The notes: generated by a model from the letters alone, not told the origin. Positions 7,282-16,033 are shown, counted from the stretch's first letter. The stretch: 36,059 nt of DNA from JAJYZP01 sp049964535 (GCA_049964535.1 JBMFXG010000005.1:1-36059); one strand, 5' to 3'. Numbers and translations are program-made.

Positions 7282-9468
7282 CTAAGTAGTAGGAGCGATA
7301 CGTAAGAGCCGCTGTAAGGGAGTTGGGAGCCACCAGTTCCACGTTCCGAACAACGATACTAGCGCCGGTACGAGTATCGCTCGAATGATGGTTGCATCAA
7401 GGAGAATGCCGACTCCAAGACCGGTGGCGAGAATCTTGACGTCGGTGTTGGGCGCTGATGAGAGCGACGCGAATGCTAAGAAGAGTATGAGCGCTGCGCT
7501 CGTGACGAGTTTTCCTACACGAGCGAGGCCTTGCTCGACTGCTTCGTCCGTCGAGCTGCCCTGGTCGTACTCCTCTCGGACCCGAGTCAAGATGAAGACC
7601 TCGTAGTCCATGGAGAGTCCAAAGAGAAAAGCGAAGACCGTGATTGGCACCCAGGATGTGATTGCTCCGGTTCCGCCGATGGAGAAAAGCGACTGAGAGC
7701 CGTGGCCCTCTTGCCAAAACCAGGTAAGAAAACCGAACGTGGCGCCGAGTCCAAGAAGGTTCAAGATTACAGCCTTCAAGGAGAGAAGAACGGATCGGAA
7801 GGATCGTGCCAAGATAATGAACTCTAGGATCGCCAAAATTGCGATGAGCTCGATGAGGTTCCCATAGGTGGCGTGGATGAAGTCAGATTGATTCGCTCCA
7901 AACCCGCTGACTCCGAGCACTCCGGCTTGTTTGTTCAGGTCCGTACTTGTTGTTCTAACCGGACCAAGTGACGCATTGTCGATCGTTTCGGACCCTGGGA
8001 TCGCCAAGATGTCCGTAAGGGATGTATGCAGTGTTGGGTCGAAACGTGTTCCTGCCTGACCGCTTGCGAGAAGAGTCGGCCCGCCGAGTCGGAGAGACCG
8101 AACCTCTTGAGTCACACTCCTCTGTTGTGCTGTCTTGACGAGTACCTCGATAGGGGTGAGAACACCCGGGGGCACCCCATCGCTTACGAGCGAGCGGTAG
8201 GTAGTAATAGCAGCACCGTGCTGGGACTGCGATGCAGCGTTGGTCTGACCTAGCTGGATCGACCTTAGCGGGGCGCTCAGAATGCCGAGAATGACAAGGG
8301 CGGCGATGGCAGCGACCCAGCGATGCTTAACGACACCATGGGTCCATCGGAGCCATAGCCTACTCACGCCGCCCGTTCTCTTGCGGTGGGGCCAGTCGAT
8401 GCGGGGTCCGATTCCTGAGAGAAGCGCAGGTAGAAGAGTCATAGAGACAGCAATCGAGGTTAGTGGAATGAGCATTCCGCCAAGTCCTGTGGACCGCAGG
8501 AGTGGGACCGGCAGGACGACAAGAGCTATCAGCCCGACCGCAACGGTGAGACCCGATACAACGACGCTACGTCCAGCGGTACTCATGGCCTTGAGAACCG
8601 CCTCGTCGTTTGAGAGTCCGCTGTTACGTTCCTCTCTCCATCGAGTGACGATCAAGAGCGAGTAATCGATAGCGATACCGAGGCCCACGAGAGAGACAAG
8701 GAACTGGACGACAAAGGAGACGCTCGTGATCTGAGAGAGCCCGAGAAGCACGAGGAAGGTGGCGAGAATAGCGATTGCTGCGACGAGGAGTGGTATGAAA
8801 GCGAGAATCGAGGCAAAGACTAACGCCAGTACTGCAAGTGCCCCGACTCCTCCAAGAACCGTTTCAACGAGGACACCGTTCCCACTCTGACCTGAACCGG
8901 TCGCAAGCTGATTAATCCCAGTCAGCGTCACCGTCGTGCCAGGTAGGGCTTGTTGGAGTTGTTTGCCGAGCTGTGGAACGAGAGTACTCGCGCCAAGACC
9001 ATTGACCGGAGGAGTGAAGAGGTAGAGGTAGGTGATTGATTGGTGGCGTAGGAGGAGAGCGGGGTTGTGCGTATTGGGATATCCCACGATCCGTACACGT
9101 GAATCTTCGTGATGCAGGATCGTTATTTCGTGAGCGAGTTTTGGGAGGAGTGGAGTGACCGATTGACCACCGGAAGCTGTGATGACGGCGATAGCGGGTG
9201 GATTCGCTCCTCCGTTCCCCCAGACCTGATTGATGATCTGGGAGGTTGCGTACCCGGGTTGGCCCGGTAGAGCAAAGTTGTAGCTCAGCCGCTTCTCAAA
9301 TGAGGCGGTCGATATCCCGCCGAGTACGAAGATGACGATCCACAGAGAGAAAATGATCTTCTTGTGTCCGATGATCCAACGAGTGAACCTCTCGTAGTGG
9401 ATGCCTGCCGCTGCCCTGTTCGGGCTATGATCGTTCTGCTCGGTATGTTTCGGCGCTGTATTATTCAT
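7282..9468 (-). CDS. MMPL-family RND transporter
   Basis: This 728-residue inner-membrane transporter has the MMPL/RND architecture. A first membrane segment (IIFSLWIVIFVLGG) is followed by a large periplasmic loop, a block of five to six membrane helices around residues 190-370 with GLGIAIDYSLLIVTRWREE, a second loop, and a second helix block with LFGLSMDYEVFILTRVREEY near residue 615. The paired Asp-Tyr motifs (IDYSLL, MDYEVF) are the proton-relay signature of MMPL proteins. Actinobacterial relatives export lipids, siderophores or drugs. The ATG at 9468 is preferred over an upstream TTG at 9528, because the latter would overlap the divergent marR gene. The gene sits head to head with marR, which probably regulates it. 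Confidence 0.92.
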   Translation of the reverse strand: MNNTAPKHTEQNDHSPNRAAAGIHYERFTRWIIGHKKIIFSLWIVIFVLGGISTASFEKRLSYNFALPGQPGYATSQIINQVWGNGGANPPAIAVITASGGQSVTPLLPKLAHEITILHHEDSRVRIVGYPNTHNPALLLRHQSITYLYLFTPPVNGLGASTLVPQLGKQLQQALPGTTVTLTGINQLATGSGQSGNGVLVETVLGGVGALAVLALVFASILAFIPLLVAAIAILATFLVLLGLSQITSVSFVVQFLVSLVGLGIAIDYSLLIVTRWREERNSGLSNDEAVLKAMSTAGRSVVVSGLTVAVGLIALVVLPVPLLRSTGLGGMLIPLTSIAVSMTLLPALLSGIGPRIDWPHRKRTGGVSRLWLRWTHGVVKHRWVAAIAALVILGILSAPLRSIQLGQTNAASQSQHGAAITTYRSLVSDGVPPGVLTPIEVLVKTAQQRSVTQEVRSLRLGGPTLLASGQAGTRFDPTLHTSLTDILAIPGSETIDNASLGPVRTTSTDLNKQAGVLGVSGFGANQSDFIHATYGNLIELIAILAILEFIILARSFRSVLLSLKAVILNLLGLGATFGFLTWFWQEGHGSQSLFSIGGTGAITSWVPITVFAFLFGLSMDYEVFILTRVREEYDQGSSTDEAVEQGLARVGKLVTSAALILFLAFASLSSAPNTDVKILATGLGVGILLDATIIRAILVPALVSLFGTWNWWLPTPLQRLLRIAPTT

Positions 9469-9477
9469 CAACGAATG

Positions 9478-9483
9478 AGTATA
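9478..9483 (-). promoter_or_regulatory. -10 box (TATACT) for MMPL transporter gene
   Basis: On the minus strand TATACT lies 9 nt before the ATG at 9468, with no Shine-Dalgarno between. This suggests a very short or absent leader. No clear -35 box is seen. It lies within 44 nt of divergent DNA shared with marR, so a MarR dimer bound there would block both promoters. Confidence 0.45.
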
Positions 9484-9500
9484 CGGTGGCTCAGATTCGG

Positions 9501-9506
9501 TAGAGT
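9501..9506 (+). promoter_or_regulatory. -10 box (TAGAGT) for leaderless marR mRNA
   Basis: TAGAGT fits TANNNT and is separated by 6 nt from the GTG at 9513, with no Shine-Dalgarno. The arrangement matches the kynU and valS starts and supports a leaderless transcript. Confidence 0.45.
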
Positions 9507-9512
9507 ACCTTT

Positions 9513-10049
9513 GTGACAGAGAAGCCAATTGAGCGTCAAGATTGTGGTCGCGGGTCGAAGGGTCCTGAAGAGTCCCTTGGCTATCTCTTATCTAAGGTCG
9601 GTAAAGCAGTGGAGACCGGCTTTGCCACGAGACTCTCTCATCTGGGCCTCGATCCTCGTCAGCATGGGCTCCTGCAGATGCTCTGTCACTATGAGGGGCC
9701 ATCGCAGCAGACCATCGTGTCCATGCTTTCCATCCCCCCAAGCACCACTGTGGGCCTCATCGACGAGCTCGAGGCAAGAGGCCTCGTGGACAGGCGACTC
9801 AACCCGAAAGATCGCCGGGTGCGTTCTCTCTTTGTCACCGAAGCGGGCCGCGAACTCGCTCGGCAGGCCTATCTCGTCCGCCAGGACTGGGAGGAAGAGT
9901 TCTGTAGCGGACTTACCACGGCGGAACGGTCGAACTTGCGCAACGCTCTCGAACTCCTTGCCACCAACGTCGTTCCGAGTCATAGGGTTGATCAGGACTC
10001 AGAGGCATCGGATGGTCATGGGTCGATATCCGCTGAGAGCGCCGTGTAG
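9513..10049 (+). CDS. MarR-family transcriptional regulator
   Basis: This is a 178-residue winged-helix DNA-binding protein. After a 20-residue variable N-terminus, residues about 22-150 form the MarR fold: dimerisation helix (YLLSKVGKAVETGF), recognition helix region (IPPSTTVGLIDELEARGLVDR), the wing (DRRLNPKDRRVRSLFVTEAG) with its basic DRR motif, and C-terminal dimer helices. The last 25 residues are Ser/Glu rich and probably disordered. MarR proteins usually repress an adjacent exporter and are released by a phenolic or similar ligand. Here the target is presumably its own promoter and that of the divergent MMPL transporter, 44 nt away. The GTG start is chosen because the -10-like TAGAGT lies 6 nt upstream. 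Confidence 0.92.
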   Translation: MTEKPIERQDCGRGSKGPEESLGYLLSKVGKAVETGFATRLSHLGLDPRQHGLLQMLCHYEGPSQQTIVSMLSIPPSTTVGLIDELEARGLVDRRLNPKDRRVRSLFVTEAGRELARQAYLVRQDWEEEFCSGLTTAERSNLRNALELLATNVVPSHRVDQDSEASDGHGSISAESAV

Positions 10050-11084
10050 CAACTCAGGCGCCGGGCGAAGAATCTAGAGAGCGAGGCTCAAACTACTGCA
10101 GTGGTCTCGGCGGACGTCTGGATTTTTCGTGAGGTGGTGGGCGTAGTTGTGAGTAAGGGCAGCGCTGTTGTGGGTCGGTGTTCGGGGATGAAGGCGGTAA
10201 GAACCCGTGCGACGCCTCGAGCGATGGCAAGCAACGAGGGTAGGAGAGCGGTGAGTCGTGAGCCATATCCGCTAGTCGAAGTGGCTTTGCGACCCGCAAG
10301 GGTCAGATCTTGGCGGCAGGAGCGGGCTTGAGTGGTTTGCCCGTGGTCGTGTTTGTGGGTGGAGACTTACCTCTGCTCCGCAAGTCGCGATTCCGTGGTA
10401 CTCAGAGCCTTTCCTCATCGTGAGTGGGGAGATTATCGAGGTATTGGAGCTGCAGGGTGATGAGTGTCCCGAATGAACGAGTCAGCCATAGACATAACGA
10501 TCTGTTGAGGTGGCGTACTGAGATACCTTAGCTGTGTCCAACAACCTTCCCTCGTCGTTCGAGTCAGAGAAGGTGCTGCTGTGACTGTTTTGTGAGTAGA
10601 AACTCTCTATATCGACAACGTCTCGCCAGAGATGGTTGCGATGTGTCGACGACACAGGCGACGTGGAGGCCCCGGCGAGTATCGGGTGGACAACGTTGGA
10701 GTGCGTGATGACTGGGTGGATGAGTGCCACGGTGATCTGAACTCGTTCACCGCAGGTAGGCAGCTCTCTATGTGCTAGCTGGTGGCACCGACGACGTGAT
10801 GAAGGAGCTGAGGAGTGTTTGATGGCTATCGTGCTCTTCTCTGTTGTTTCTGAAACAGCGCCGCACGCCCCGAGTTGGATGTGGTGCATCGAGACGTCGA
10901 TGACGGGTCCTGCAAGGGTAGGTCGCAGCGAGCGGTCGCACAGCTCAGGCGTACCGCTGTGTCACCAGGATCGCCGGACACTTCGACCACTTCGACATCT
11001 TTGGATGCACGATAGTCGTTGGTCTCGTGAGAGGATCTTCCTATCTTGGACCGCTGAAGCACCGGTCTGCCGTGGTTGGCTTGG
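10050..11084. other. 1.0 kb stretch between convergent genes with no supported gene
   Basis: marR and the methyltransferase gene point toward this stretch from either side. Frames of up to 135 codons (for example 10482-10889 minus) show no domain, no good ribosome-binding site and His/Ser/Arg-rich translations. No clear terminator hairpin with a U-run was found. It is either decayed DNA or long non-coding spacer. Confidence 0.4.
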
Positions 11085-11867
11085 CTAGGACGGGGGTGCA
11101 CTCAGTGGCTTCGTTATGAGCCAGCGAGAGATCGCTACCCCCAGGCTGCGTCCAAGAAACTTGCGTAGGACTCTCTCGGCTTGAAGGAGTTGACTTGGCG
11201 TGGATCTCGGCGTGTACCAAGACGCTACAAATGCTTCGACGGCGCGTGAATCGTTCAGCACATAGGCGAAGCGTCGACGCTGGATATCTTCGATGGTCAA
11301 CCCTGCTCGTCGAAGTTCCGCCAGAATAGCAGTATCGTCTCCCGTAGAGGGCGTGGCGAAGCGTGCGAAGCCTAACGCTACTTTGACACCAGCGTAGGCG
11401 GTCACATCGAAGAGATTGATGGGCGTACGACTCGGCAGGAGAAGATGAAGGTGACCACCCGGTCGTAGCACTCGACTGATCTCTCGGACGCTCTGCGGTA
11501 GCGGTGCGAAGACCATCAGCGCCATGGAACAGACGATGTGATCGATGCTGTCGTCTTTGAAAGGAAGAGTGGTGACGTCTCCGGCAACGACATCGTTGAG
11601 GCGCGTTGCGGCGAATCCAAGCTCGGAGCGTGAGCGATCGAACCCGAGTACGTATCCGGTCGGAGCCTGCACCCACAGTGGGGCAGAACCACAAGCGAGA
11701 TCGAGGATTCGCTCGTTTGGGGTGGCGGTCCACTGCTCTTGCAGCCACTGGTACGGCGTCTGCCCATGCTCGTCGCTGCACCGGTCCAGAATCGATTCGG
11801 TAATCGACGCTTTCTCGGTGTGGAACTCTCCGAGGTAGCGTCTCCATAAGAGAGCATCGTCCTTCAT
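11085..11867 (-). CDS. Class I SAM-dependent methyltransferase
   Basis: This is a 260-residue Rossmann-fold methyltransferase of the UbiE/Methyltransf_11 type. SAM-binding motif I is ILDLACGSAPLW (54-64), followed by GFDRS (75-79) for the ribose hydroxyls, GDVTTLPF (96-103) near the adenine, and HIVCSMALMVF and LRPGGHLHLLLPS as motifs IV-VI. Its ATG overlaps the TGA of the preceding CDP-alcohol phosphatidyltransferase gene in an ATGA junction, so the two are almost certainly translationally coupled. It is the last gene of the radical SAM operon, which makes a lipid or polar head group a reasonable substrate. That is inference from context, since this subfamily is broad and the sequence does not reveal the acceptor. 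Confidence 0.88.
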   Translation of the reverse strand: MKDDALLWRRYLGEFHTEKASITESILDRCSDEHGQTPYQWLQEQWTATPNERILDLACGSAPLWVQAPTGYVLGFDRSRSELGFAATRLNDVVAGDVTTLPFKDDSIDHIVCSMALMVFAPLPQSVREISRVLRPGGHLHLLLPSRTPINLFDVTAYAGVKVALGFARFATPSTGDDTAILAELRRAGLTIEDIQRRRFAYVLNDSRAVEAFVASWYTPRSTPSQLLQAERVLRKFLGRSLGVAISRWLITKPLSAPPS

Positions 11868-12628
11868 GAGCGGGGGTCAGCTTCTGCGTGCCCAGTTAAG
11901 CCGCTTGGAAACGGTGATCGAGCAATCGGCGGGGACTGGCTAGGAACCACGCACCCTAGAGCGTCCAGCGTTGTTGCATGACCTTTGGTCGCTATCGGCC
12001 GCTGGCGATGAGAACGTTTCTTCTCAGCCGGCTGATGGAGGACCGCACGCGCGAAGGCGATGCGCTGCACGACGGTGACCCCAACTGCCACGGTGAAAGC
12101 CCAGAGAATCCAGCGCGCATCGTTAGGGAAGATTGTGATTGCGGCGTACACGAGAGCGGTTTCGAAGCCTTCAGCCAGGCCGCCCACGAACTCGATCGAT
12201 CGCTCGTCGTGCCGGAGCCGCTGTCGTTTTTCGATGAGTGCAGAGAGTGTCAGGAATGCAGTCCCTGATAGGTAGTACATGAGGAAGAGTACCAGGCACG
12301 CAATTCGGGTCGTTGGTTCAGTGAGCCCGATTGCGACCAGAAAGCCCCCGTAGATCGAGAAGTCTGCAATAAGGTCGAGATAGCCACCGAGGTCGGTAGC
12401 TCCGCGTTGTCTAGCGACGGCGCCGTCGAGAGCATCGAGAGCTCGGTTGAAGATCCAGAGCCCCAGTGCGTAGTTCCAGTGATGCGTCGCCACCGAGACG
12501 ACGCATCCAACGCCACCGAGCCAACCAACGGCGGTGAGGAGTCCCGGCCGAACCCCGGCGTTCGCTAGCACTGCCGAGATTCGATCGATTGCAGGGTTAG
12601 CTCTGGCCCTGAGCTGTCGATCGAGCAC
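11864..12628 (-). CDS. CDP-alcohol phosphatidyltransferase family membrane enzyme
   Basis: This 254-residue integral membrane enzyme would transfer a phosphatidyl or similar phospho-alcohol group from a CDP-linked donor to an alcohol. The family signature is visible as D65-x2-D68-G69-x2-A72-R73, then seven residues, G81-x3-D85-x3-D89. The usual spacing before that glycine is eight, so this is a one-residue-shorter variant. About five or six hydrophobic helices fill residues 28-190. The tail after 200 is polar and unlike the family. The GTG start at 12628 is 1 nt past the stop of the radical SAM gene, and the gene overlaps the methyltransferase by 4 nt. A standard phosphatidylglycerol or phosphatidylinositol synthase is possible, but the operon context suggests a specialised lipid. 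Confidence 0.85.
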   Translation of the reverse strand: MLDRQLRARANPAIDRISAVLANAGVRPGLLTAVGWLGGVGCVVSVATHHWNYALGLWIFNRALDALDGAVARQRGATDLGGYLDLIADFSIYGGFLVAIGLTEPTTRIACLVLFLMYYLSGTAFLTLSALIEKRQRLRHDERSIEFVGGLAEGFETALVYAAITIFPNDARWILWAFTVAVGVTVVQRIAFARAVLHQPAEKKRSHRQRPIATKGHATTLDALGCVVPSQSPPIARSPFPSGLTGHAEADPRS

Positions 12629-12629
12629 G

Positions 12630-14057
12630 TTAGCCTCGAGCGGTGGTCACGATGTCGGGGGGACTCGTGCGCTCTCTCCGTCGTGGAAGCGGTAGGAGCT
12701 CTTTGAGGGCGAGGTTCTCTTGTGGGTCGAGCACGCCGTGCTGGACGCAGGCCGGAACGACTCGCCCGGTCTCGGGGTGCGCCATTGCGTAGGAACAAGC
12801 CTTCAGTCGCTCCTGCACTTCGGCAATAGCTGGGTCATCGCTGACGATGCCTTGCTCCATGAGCTCCCACGCTGGATTGACTTGAGCGGCATCCATGAAA
12901 CGATGCATGACGAAGGTCATTGGACGTACCTTATTTTTGAGCAGGGTTCTCACTCCACCGACGCGATGTACGGTACGGAACACCCAGCGAAATGCCATGA
13001 GAAGGAGCTTTGGATTTGAGAGTGCGATACGTCCTAGTCGCAACGCCAGGAGGGGAAGCGGTGCGTTGAAGTGAACGCCCCCGAGATAGCGATAGAAAGC
13101 GTCTCGAGCTTCCATGTCTCTTGGATCTCGATCGTCGAGAATCGAGTGCCAGGTAGAACCTACATAGAAGCCCCACGCAGTTCGATTACATCGTTCGTCG
13201 CCAACTTGAATTGCTTTGTAGACAAGTCGCGAGCCGACTCCTCGCTCCATCTCGGCCCAGACGTCGTCCGCAGAGAGCTCGCGATAGGCGCCTTTCCACC
13301 GCTTGTCGTTTCCTATATATGCAGCTGGCTGGAACGAGAACATCGAAAATCCCATGGATGAACAGTCTCGTAACACATCAGCTATCTGACCAACGTTGTC
13401 AGGGGTAATAGTCATGTTGTGGGCTAGGTAGTACGAGGTTCCGGTCTCCTTTTTCAGGCGCTCGAAATACTCGCAGAAGCGTTGGCGGTATGGATTGAGC
13501 TCGGCTTCACTGGTGGGAGTTCTAAGGCCCCTCCGTCCTCTCATCGTTGTATCGAAGTGGCCAGCGAAGGAGATCCGCTTGAAGCGAGCCTTCCCGTGAG
13601 CATCGAGCGCAACCTTTTTGAGGTAGTCGTAATCGATGTCACCGTGAGTGAAGCTCATCGGCTCCCTTCCATGACTGCGCATCATCGATAGGGCCGAGGC
13701 ATGGTCTTCTGGTGAGAGGAGGGAGACTTCTCCCCCGATGAGTTGGGCGTGTGCACGAGGCCCTCGATGCTGCTCGAGAAAGTTCATCTGTGCTTCAACT
13801 TCTTGGAGTGTGTGTTCTCCGTCGACGCGTACTTGGTTCGCGTCAGCTGAGTGGTAGCACGGGGTACAGGCAAAGTTGCACCGAGGGAAGACCCCGTGAG
13901 TACCCTCACAGCCAACCCCGTGTCTACCGATGGCTTGTGACGGTGTACGAACGGCTTCAGGCAGCTCAAGCCATCGCTCTTCCATGGATCGGCGTGTGGC
14001 ATCGTCTACCGGTCGAGTCAGTTCCTCAATTCTTTGGAGTAGTCCACGAACCTTCAT
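12630..14057 (-). CDS. Radical SAM protein of unknown specificity
   Basis: This 475-residue enzyme has the radical SAM cluster motif CNFACTPC (C60, C64, C67), a C-x3-C-x2-C that ligates a 4Fe-4S cluster and cleaves SAM to the 5'-deoxyadenosyl radical. An LIGGEVSLL segment near residue 106 matches the GGE motif contacting SAM. Other cysteines include C50 just before the cluster and C-terminal ones in LKACSYAM and VPACVQHGVLD, which might bind a second cluster or zinc. The middle third has hydrophobic stretches (PLPLLALRLGRIAL, PKLLLMAFRWVF) that suggest membrane contact. The ATG at 14057 has GAGGAAG 6 nt upstream. It is first in a three-gene unit with the phosphatidyltransferase and methyltransferase, which points to lipid modification. 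I do not recognise a characterised member. Confidence 0.85.
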   Translation of the reverse strand: MKVRGLLQRIEELTRPVDDATRRSMEERWLELPEAVRTPSQAIGRHGVGCEGTHGVFPRCNFACTPCYHSADANQVRVDGEHTLQEVEAQMNFLEQHRGPRAHAQLIGGEVSLLSPEDHASALSMMRSHGREPMSFTHGDIDYDYLKKVALDAHGKARFKRISFAGHFDTTMRGRRGLRTPTSEAELNPYRQRFCEYFERLKKETGTSYYLAHNMTITPDNVGQIADVLRDCSSMGFSMFSFQPAAYIGNDKRWKGAYRELSADDVWAEMERGVGSRLVYKAIQVGDERCNRTAWGFYVGSTWHSILDDRDPRDMEARDAFYRYLGGVHFNAPLPLLALRLGRIALSNPKLLLMAFRWVFRTVHRVGGVRTLLKNKVRPMTFVMHRFMDAAQVNPAWELMEQGIVSDDPAIAEVQERLKACSYAMAHPETGRVVPACVQHGVLDPQENLALKELLPLPRRRERTSPPDIVTTARG

Positions 14058-14255
14058 GGCGTACTTCCTCTCTGGATTCTCTCCATTGGTTGGGCTGGAC
14101 TAGGAGGTATGGAGCGACGTGTTGACACTTCTGCAGTGCGACGCGATGCCCCGTTACGTTCTTTGTTAACTGTTTGCGTAGTTCTACGGAGGATACCTCT
14201 GGTAGAGATTTTGGTGACCGGGGATTCAAGGTCGTGAGATTGGAGATCATGCGAA

Positions 14256-15650
14256 CTACCTGTTGCTCTCGGCAGGTCGACATCGTTGTCCGCCTTCGGC
14301 GTAGAAAAACTGAGCAACAGCGCTACGAATTCCAATGGAGAGCGTTGGATATGCATGGACGGTCTGAGCAAGACGTCCGGCAAACATTCTGGTCTGCACT
14401 GCGAGTGCTAGCTCGTGAATCATCTCTCCTGCGTGCGGAGCTACGATGGTAGCGCCAATGACCCTCCCACCGCCAAGATAGCGGAGAGGACCGATTGGCC
14501 CAGTGATGATCTTGATGAACCCAGCCGTAGCACCGGTAATTTTGGCACGATCGATCGCCTCCAGCGGCAGATAGGCAACACGACCTCCATACGCGGCGGC
14601 CTCTGTCTCGCTGAGTCCAACTCGTGCTACCTCTGGGGAGGTATACGTTGCCCACGGAATTGCTCGAGAGCTGAAACGCTTGAATTGGAGGTTTGCGGAG
14701 AAGGCGTTGTGGGCAGCGATTCGCCCCATCTCGTCGCCCGCATGAGTGAGCAACATGCGCCCTGTTACATCTCCAGCGGCGAAAATGGATGGCTGGTTGG
14801 TTCGGAGATAGTCGTTGGTTAGAACGAATCCTCTTGAGTCGAGGCGGACGCCTATATCCTCGAGCCCGAACCCCGTGGATCGCGCTCGACGACCGGCAGC
14901 GACAAGTAGTTTCGTCGTGGAGAGCGACCGTGCAGCCCTATCTGTTGTTAATTGGCTGAAGCTAATCGTCACATCCCCGTTCTCACCTGGACTAACTCGG
15001 TGGATCGTTGCGTTGAGCTGGATGGAGATGCCTTCCTCGGTCAAGATCTTGTGGATCAGCTCCGACGCTTCCGGTTCCTCGCGTCCTAAGAGCCGATCGC
15101 TGCCTTCGAGAATCGTAACTGCAACTCCGAGGTGAGCGAAGGCCTGGGCGAGCTCGCAGCCCATGGGACCGCCACCAATGATGGTGAGTGAGTGTGGTGC
15201 TTCGGTCAGGTCGAAGATCGTTTCGTTGGTGAGGGGTTGGATCTCGTTAAGGCCAGGGATCGGCGGTAGACTCGCACTCGATCCGGTAGCTATGACGGCA
15301 CGGTCGAAGCGAACCGACTCGCCTGCGATGATGGCGGTATGGGTCGAGGTCATCTGGACATCACCGAGCATGACCGTCGCTCCTTCGGAGCGGAGGACGC
15401 TCTCGTCCTCGGTCGAGGCGATCTTCTCCACCATGCGACGAACGCTCTGCAGTGATTCCGTGAAGGAAAGCCCTTGCCGAGACGACGCGAGAAGCGTCTT
15501 CGATGGCACACAGCCGTGGAACGTGCAGTCGCCTCCAAGAGGCGTTGCCGAGGCTAGAAGGACTCGTTTACCTCGTCGTAGAGCTGCCCTTGACGCAGCG
15601 AGTCCGGCCGCACCGCCACCCACAACAAGGAACTCTGTCTCGATGGTCAT
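14256..15650 (-). CDS. Pyridine nucleotide-disulfide oxidoreductase (mercuric reductase/E3-like)
   Basis: This is a 464-residue flavoprotein of the glutathione reductase/dihydrolipoamide dehydrogenase superfamily. The FAD motif VVGGGAAGLAA is at residues 9-19. The redox-active pair is GGDCTFHGCVPSK (C42, C47). The NAD(P) motif IIGGGPMGCELAQAF is near 163-177, and FAAGDVTG near 300 is the second FAD contact. The C-terminal dimer domain ends with HAYPTLSIG: the catalytic-base histidine (about H432) is present, but the glutamate that normally pairs with it in E3 enzymes is isoleucine. True mercuric reductase C-terminal cysteines are absent. The ATG at 15650 is preferred to an upstream start because the upstream sequence is repeat DNA. 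GGAG lies 8 nt upstream. The 198-nt gap to the radical SAM gene leaves shared transcription open. Confidence 0.88.
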   Translation of the reverse strand: MTIETEFLVVGGGAAGLAASRAALRRGKRVLLASATPLGGDCTFHGCVPSKTLLASSRQGLSFTESLQSVRRMVEKIASTEDESVLRSEGATVMLGDVQMTSTHTAIIAGESVRFDRAVIATGSSASLPPIPGLNEIQPLTNETIFDLTEAPHSLTIIGGGPMGCELAQAFAHLGVAVTILEGSDRLLGREEPEASELIHKILTEEGISIQLNATIHRVSPGENGDVTISFSQLTTDRAARSLSTTKLLVAAGRRARSTGFGLEDIGVRLDSRGFVLTNDYLRTNQPSIFAAGDVTGRMLLTHAGDEMGRIAAHNAFSANLQFKRFSSRAIPWATYTSPEVARVGLSETEAAAYGGRVAYLPLEAIDRAKITGATAGFIKIITGPIGPLRYLGGGRVIGATIVAPHAGEMIHELALAVQTRMFAGRLAQTVHAYPTLSIGIRSAVAQFFYAEGGQRCRPAESNR

Positions 15651-15672
15651 GCGTAGCGCTCCAGCTCTCGTC

Positions 15673-15707
15673 GACGTGCGACGTGTGACGTGTGACGTGT
15701 GACGTCT
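15673..15707. repeat. Five tandem heptamers GACGTGT in oxidoreductase leader
   Basis: Five contiguous 7-bp units run GACGTGC, GACGTGT three times, then GACGTCT. They end (in the transcribed direction) 22 nt before the ATG of the oxidoreductase gene and abut the inverted repeat at 15710. They could be iterated protein-binding sites, or a slippage-prone array that alters leader length. Confidence 0.8.
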
Positions 15708-15709
15708 AC

Positions 15710-15733
15710 GATCACCATACACCGATGGTGATC
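15710..15733. promoter_or_regulatory. Perfect inverted repeat, candidate operator
   Basis: GATCACCAT at 15710-15718 and ATGGTGATC at 15725-15733 form perfect 9-bp arms around a 6-bp spacer. The site lies about 60 nt upstream of the oxidoreductase ATG, where a dimeric regulator could control transcription. No regulator gene is adjacent. A stem-loop in RNA is the alternative reading. Confidence 0.6.
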
Positions 15734-16033
15734 CTCACGATAGCTTTGTGCGTAAAGAAATATCGGCTGAACTGGGATGACCAGAGTGAGATCGAGGTAG
15801 GAAGGCTCGAGCCGGAAGCCCCGAAGAGCGAGGGTGTCTCCTTGTTCTCGTGCTCTTGCATCGCTTAATGGCACAGTTGGGTTGGGGTATCGAACGGCGC
15901 GCCTCCGCTGGAGTCGCTGGTCTTCAGTGTGTGGTTGGCAAGGAAGCTGCGTCTTGAGAGTGACCAGCAGCATGGCGGTCAAGGGAATGGCTTAGAGTAT
16001 CTCTGGTAGTATCGCCCTGTCAGGAGGTGGACT
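15734..16033. other. Intergenic stretch between divergent oxidoreductase and YbjQ-like genes
   Basis: The two flanking genes are divergent, so this 300-nt stretch should hold both promoters. TAGAGT and TAGTAT boxes occur about 20-40 nt before the GTG at 16034, and AGGAGG at 16022-16027 is its ribosome-binding site. No gene with recognisable features is seen. Confidence 0.4.

Noticed and set aside
9469..9528. N-terminal extension of the MMPL protein from TTG 9528
   Set aside because: It would overlap the marR coding start and lacks a ribosome-binding site; ATG 9468 is more sensible.
10482..10889. 135-codon open frame on the minus strand
   Set aside because: It has no motif and no ribosome-binding site, has a His/Ser-rich composition, and overlaps other equal-quality frames.
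15673..15707. CRISPR-like repeat array
   Set aside because: The 7-bp units are contiguous without spacers, so it is a simple tandem repeat.
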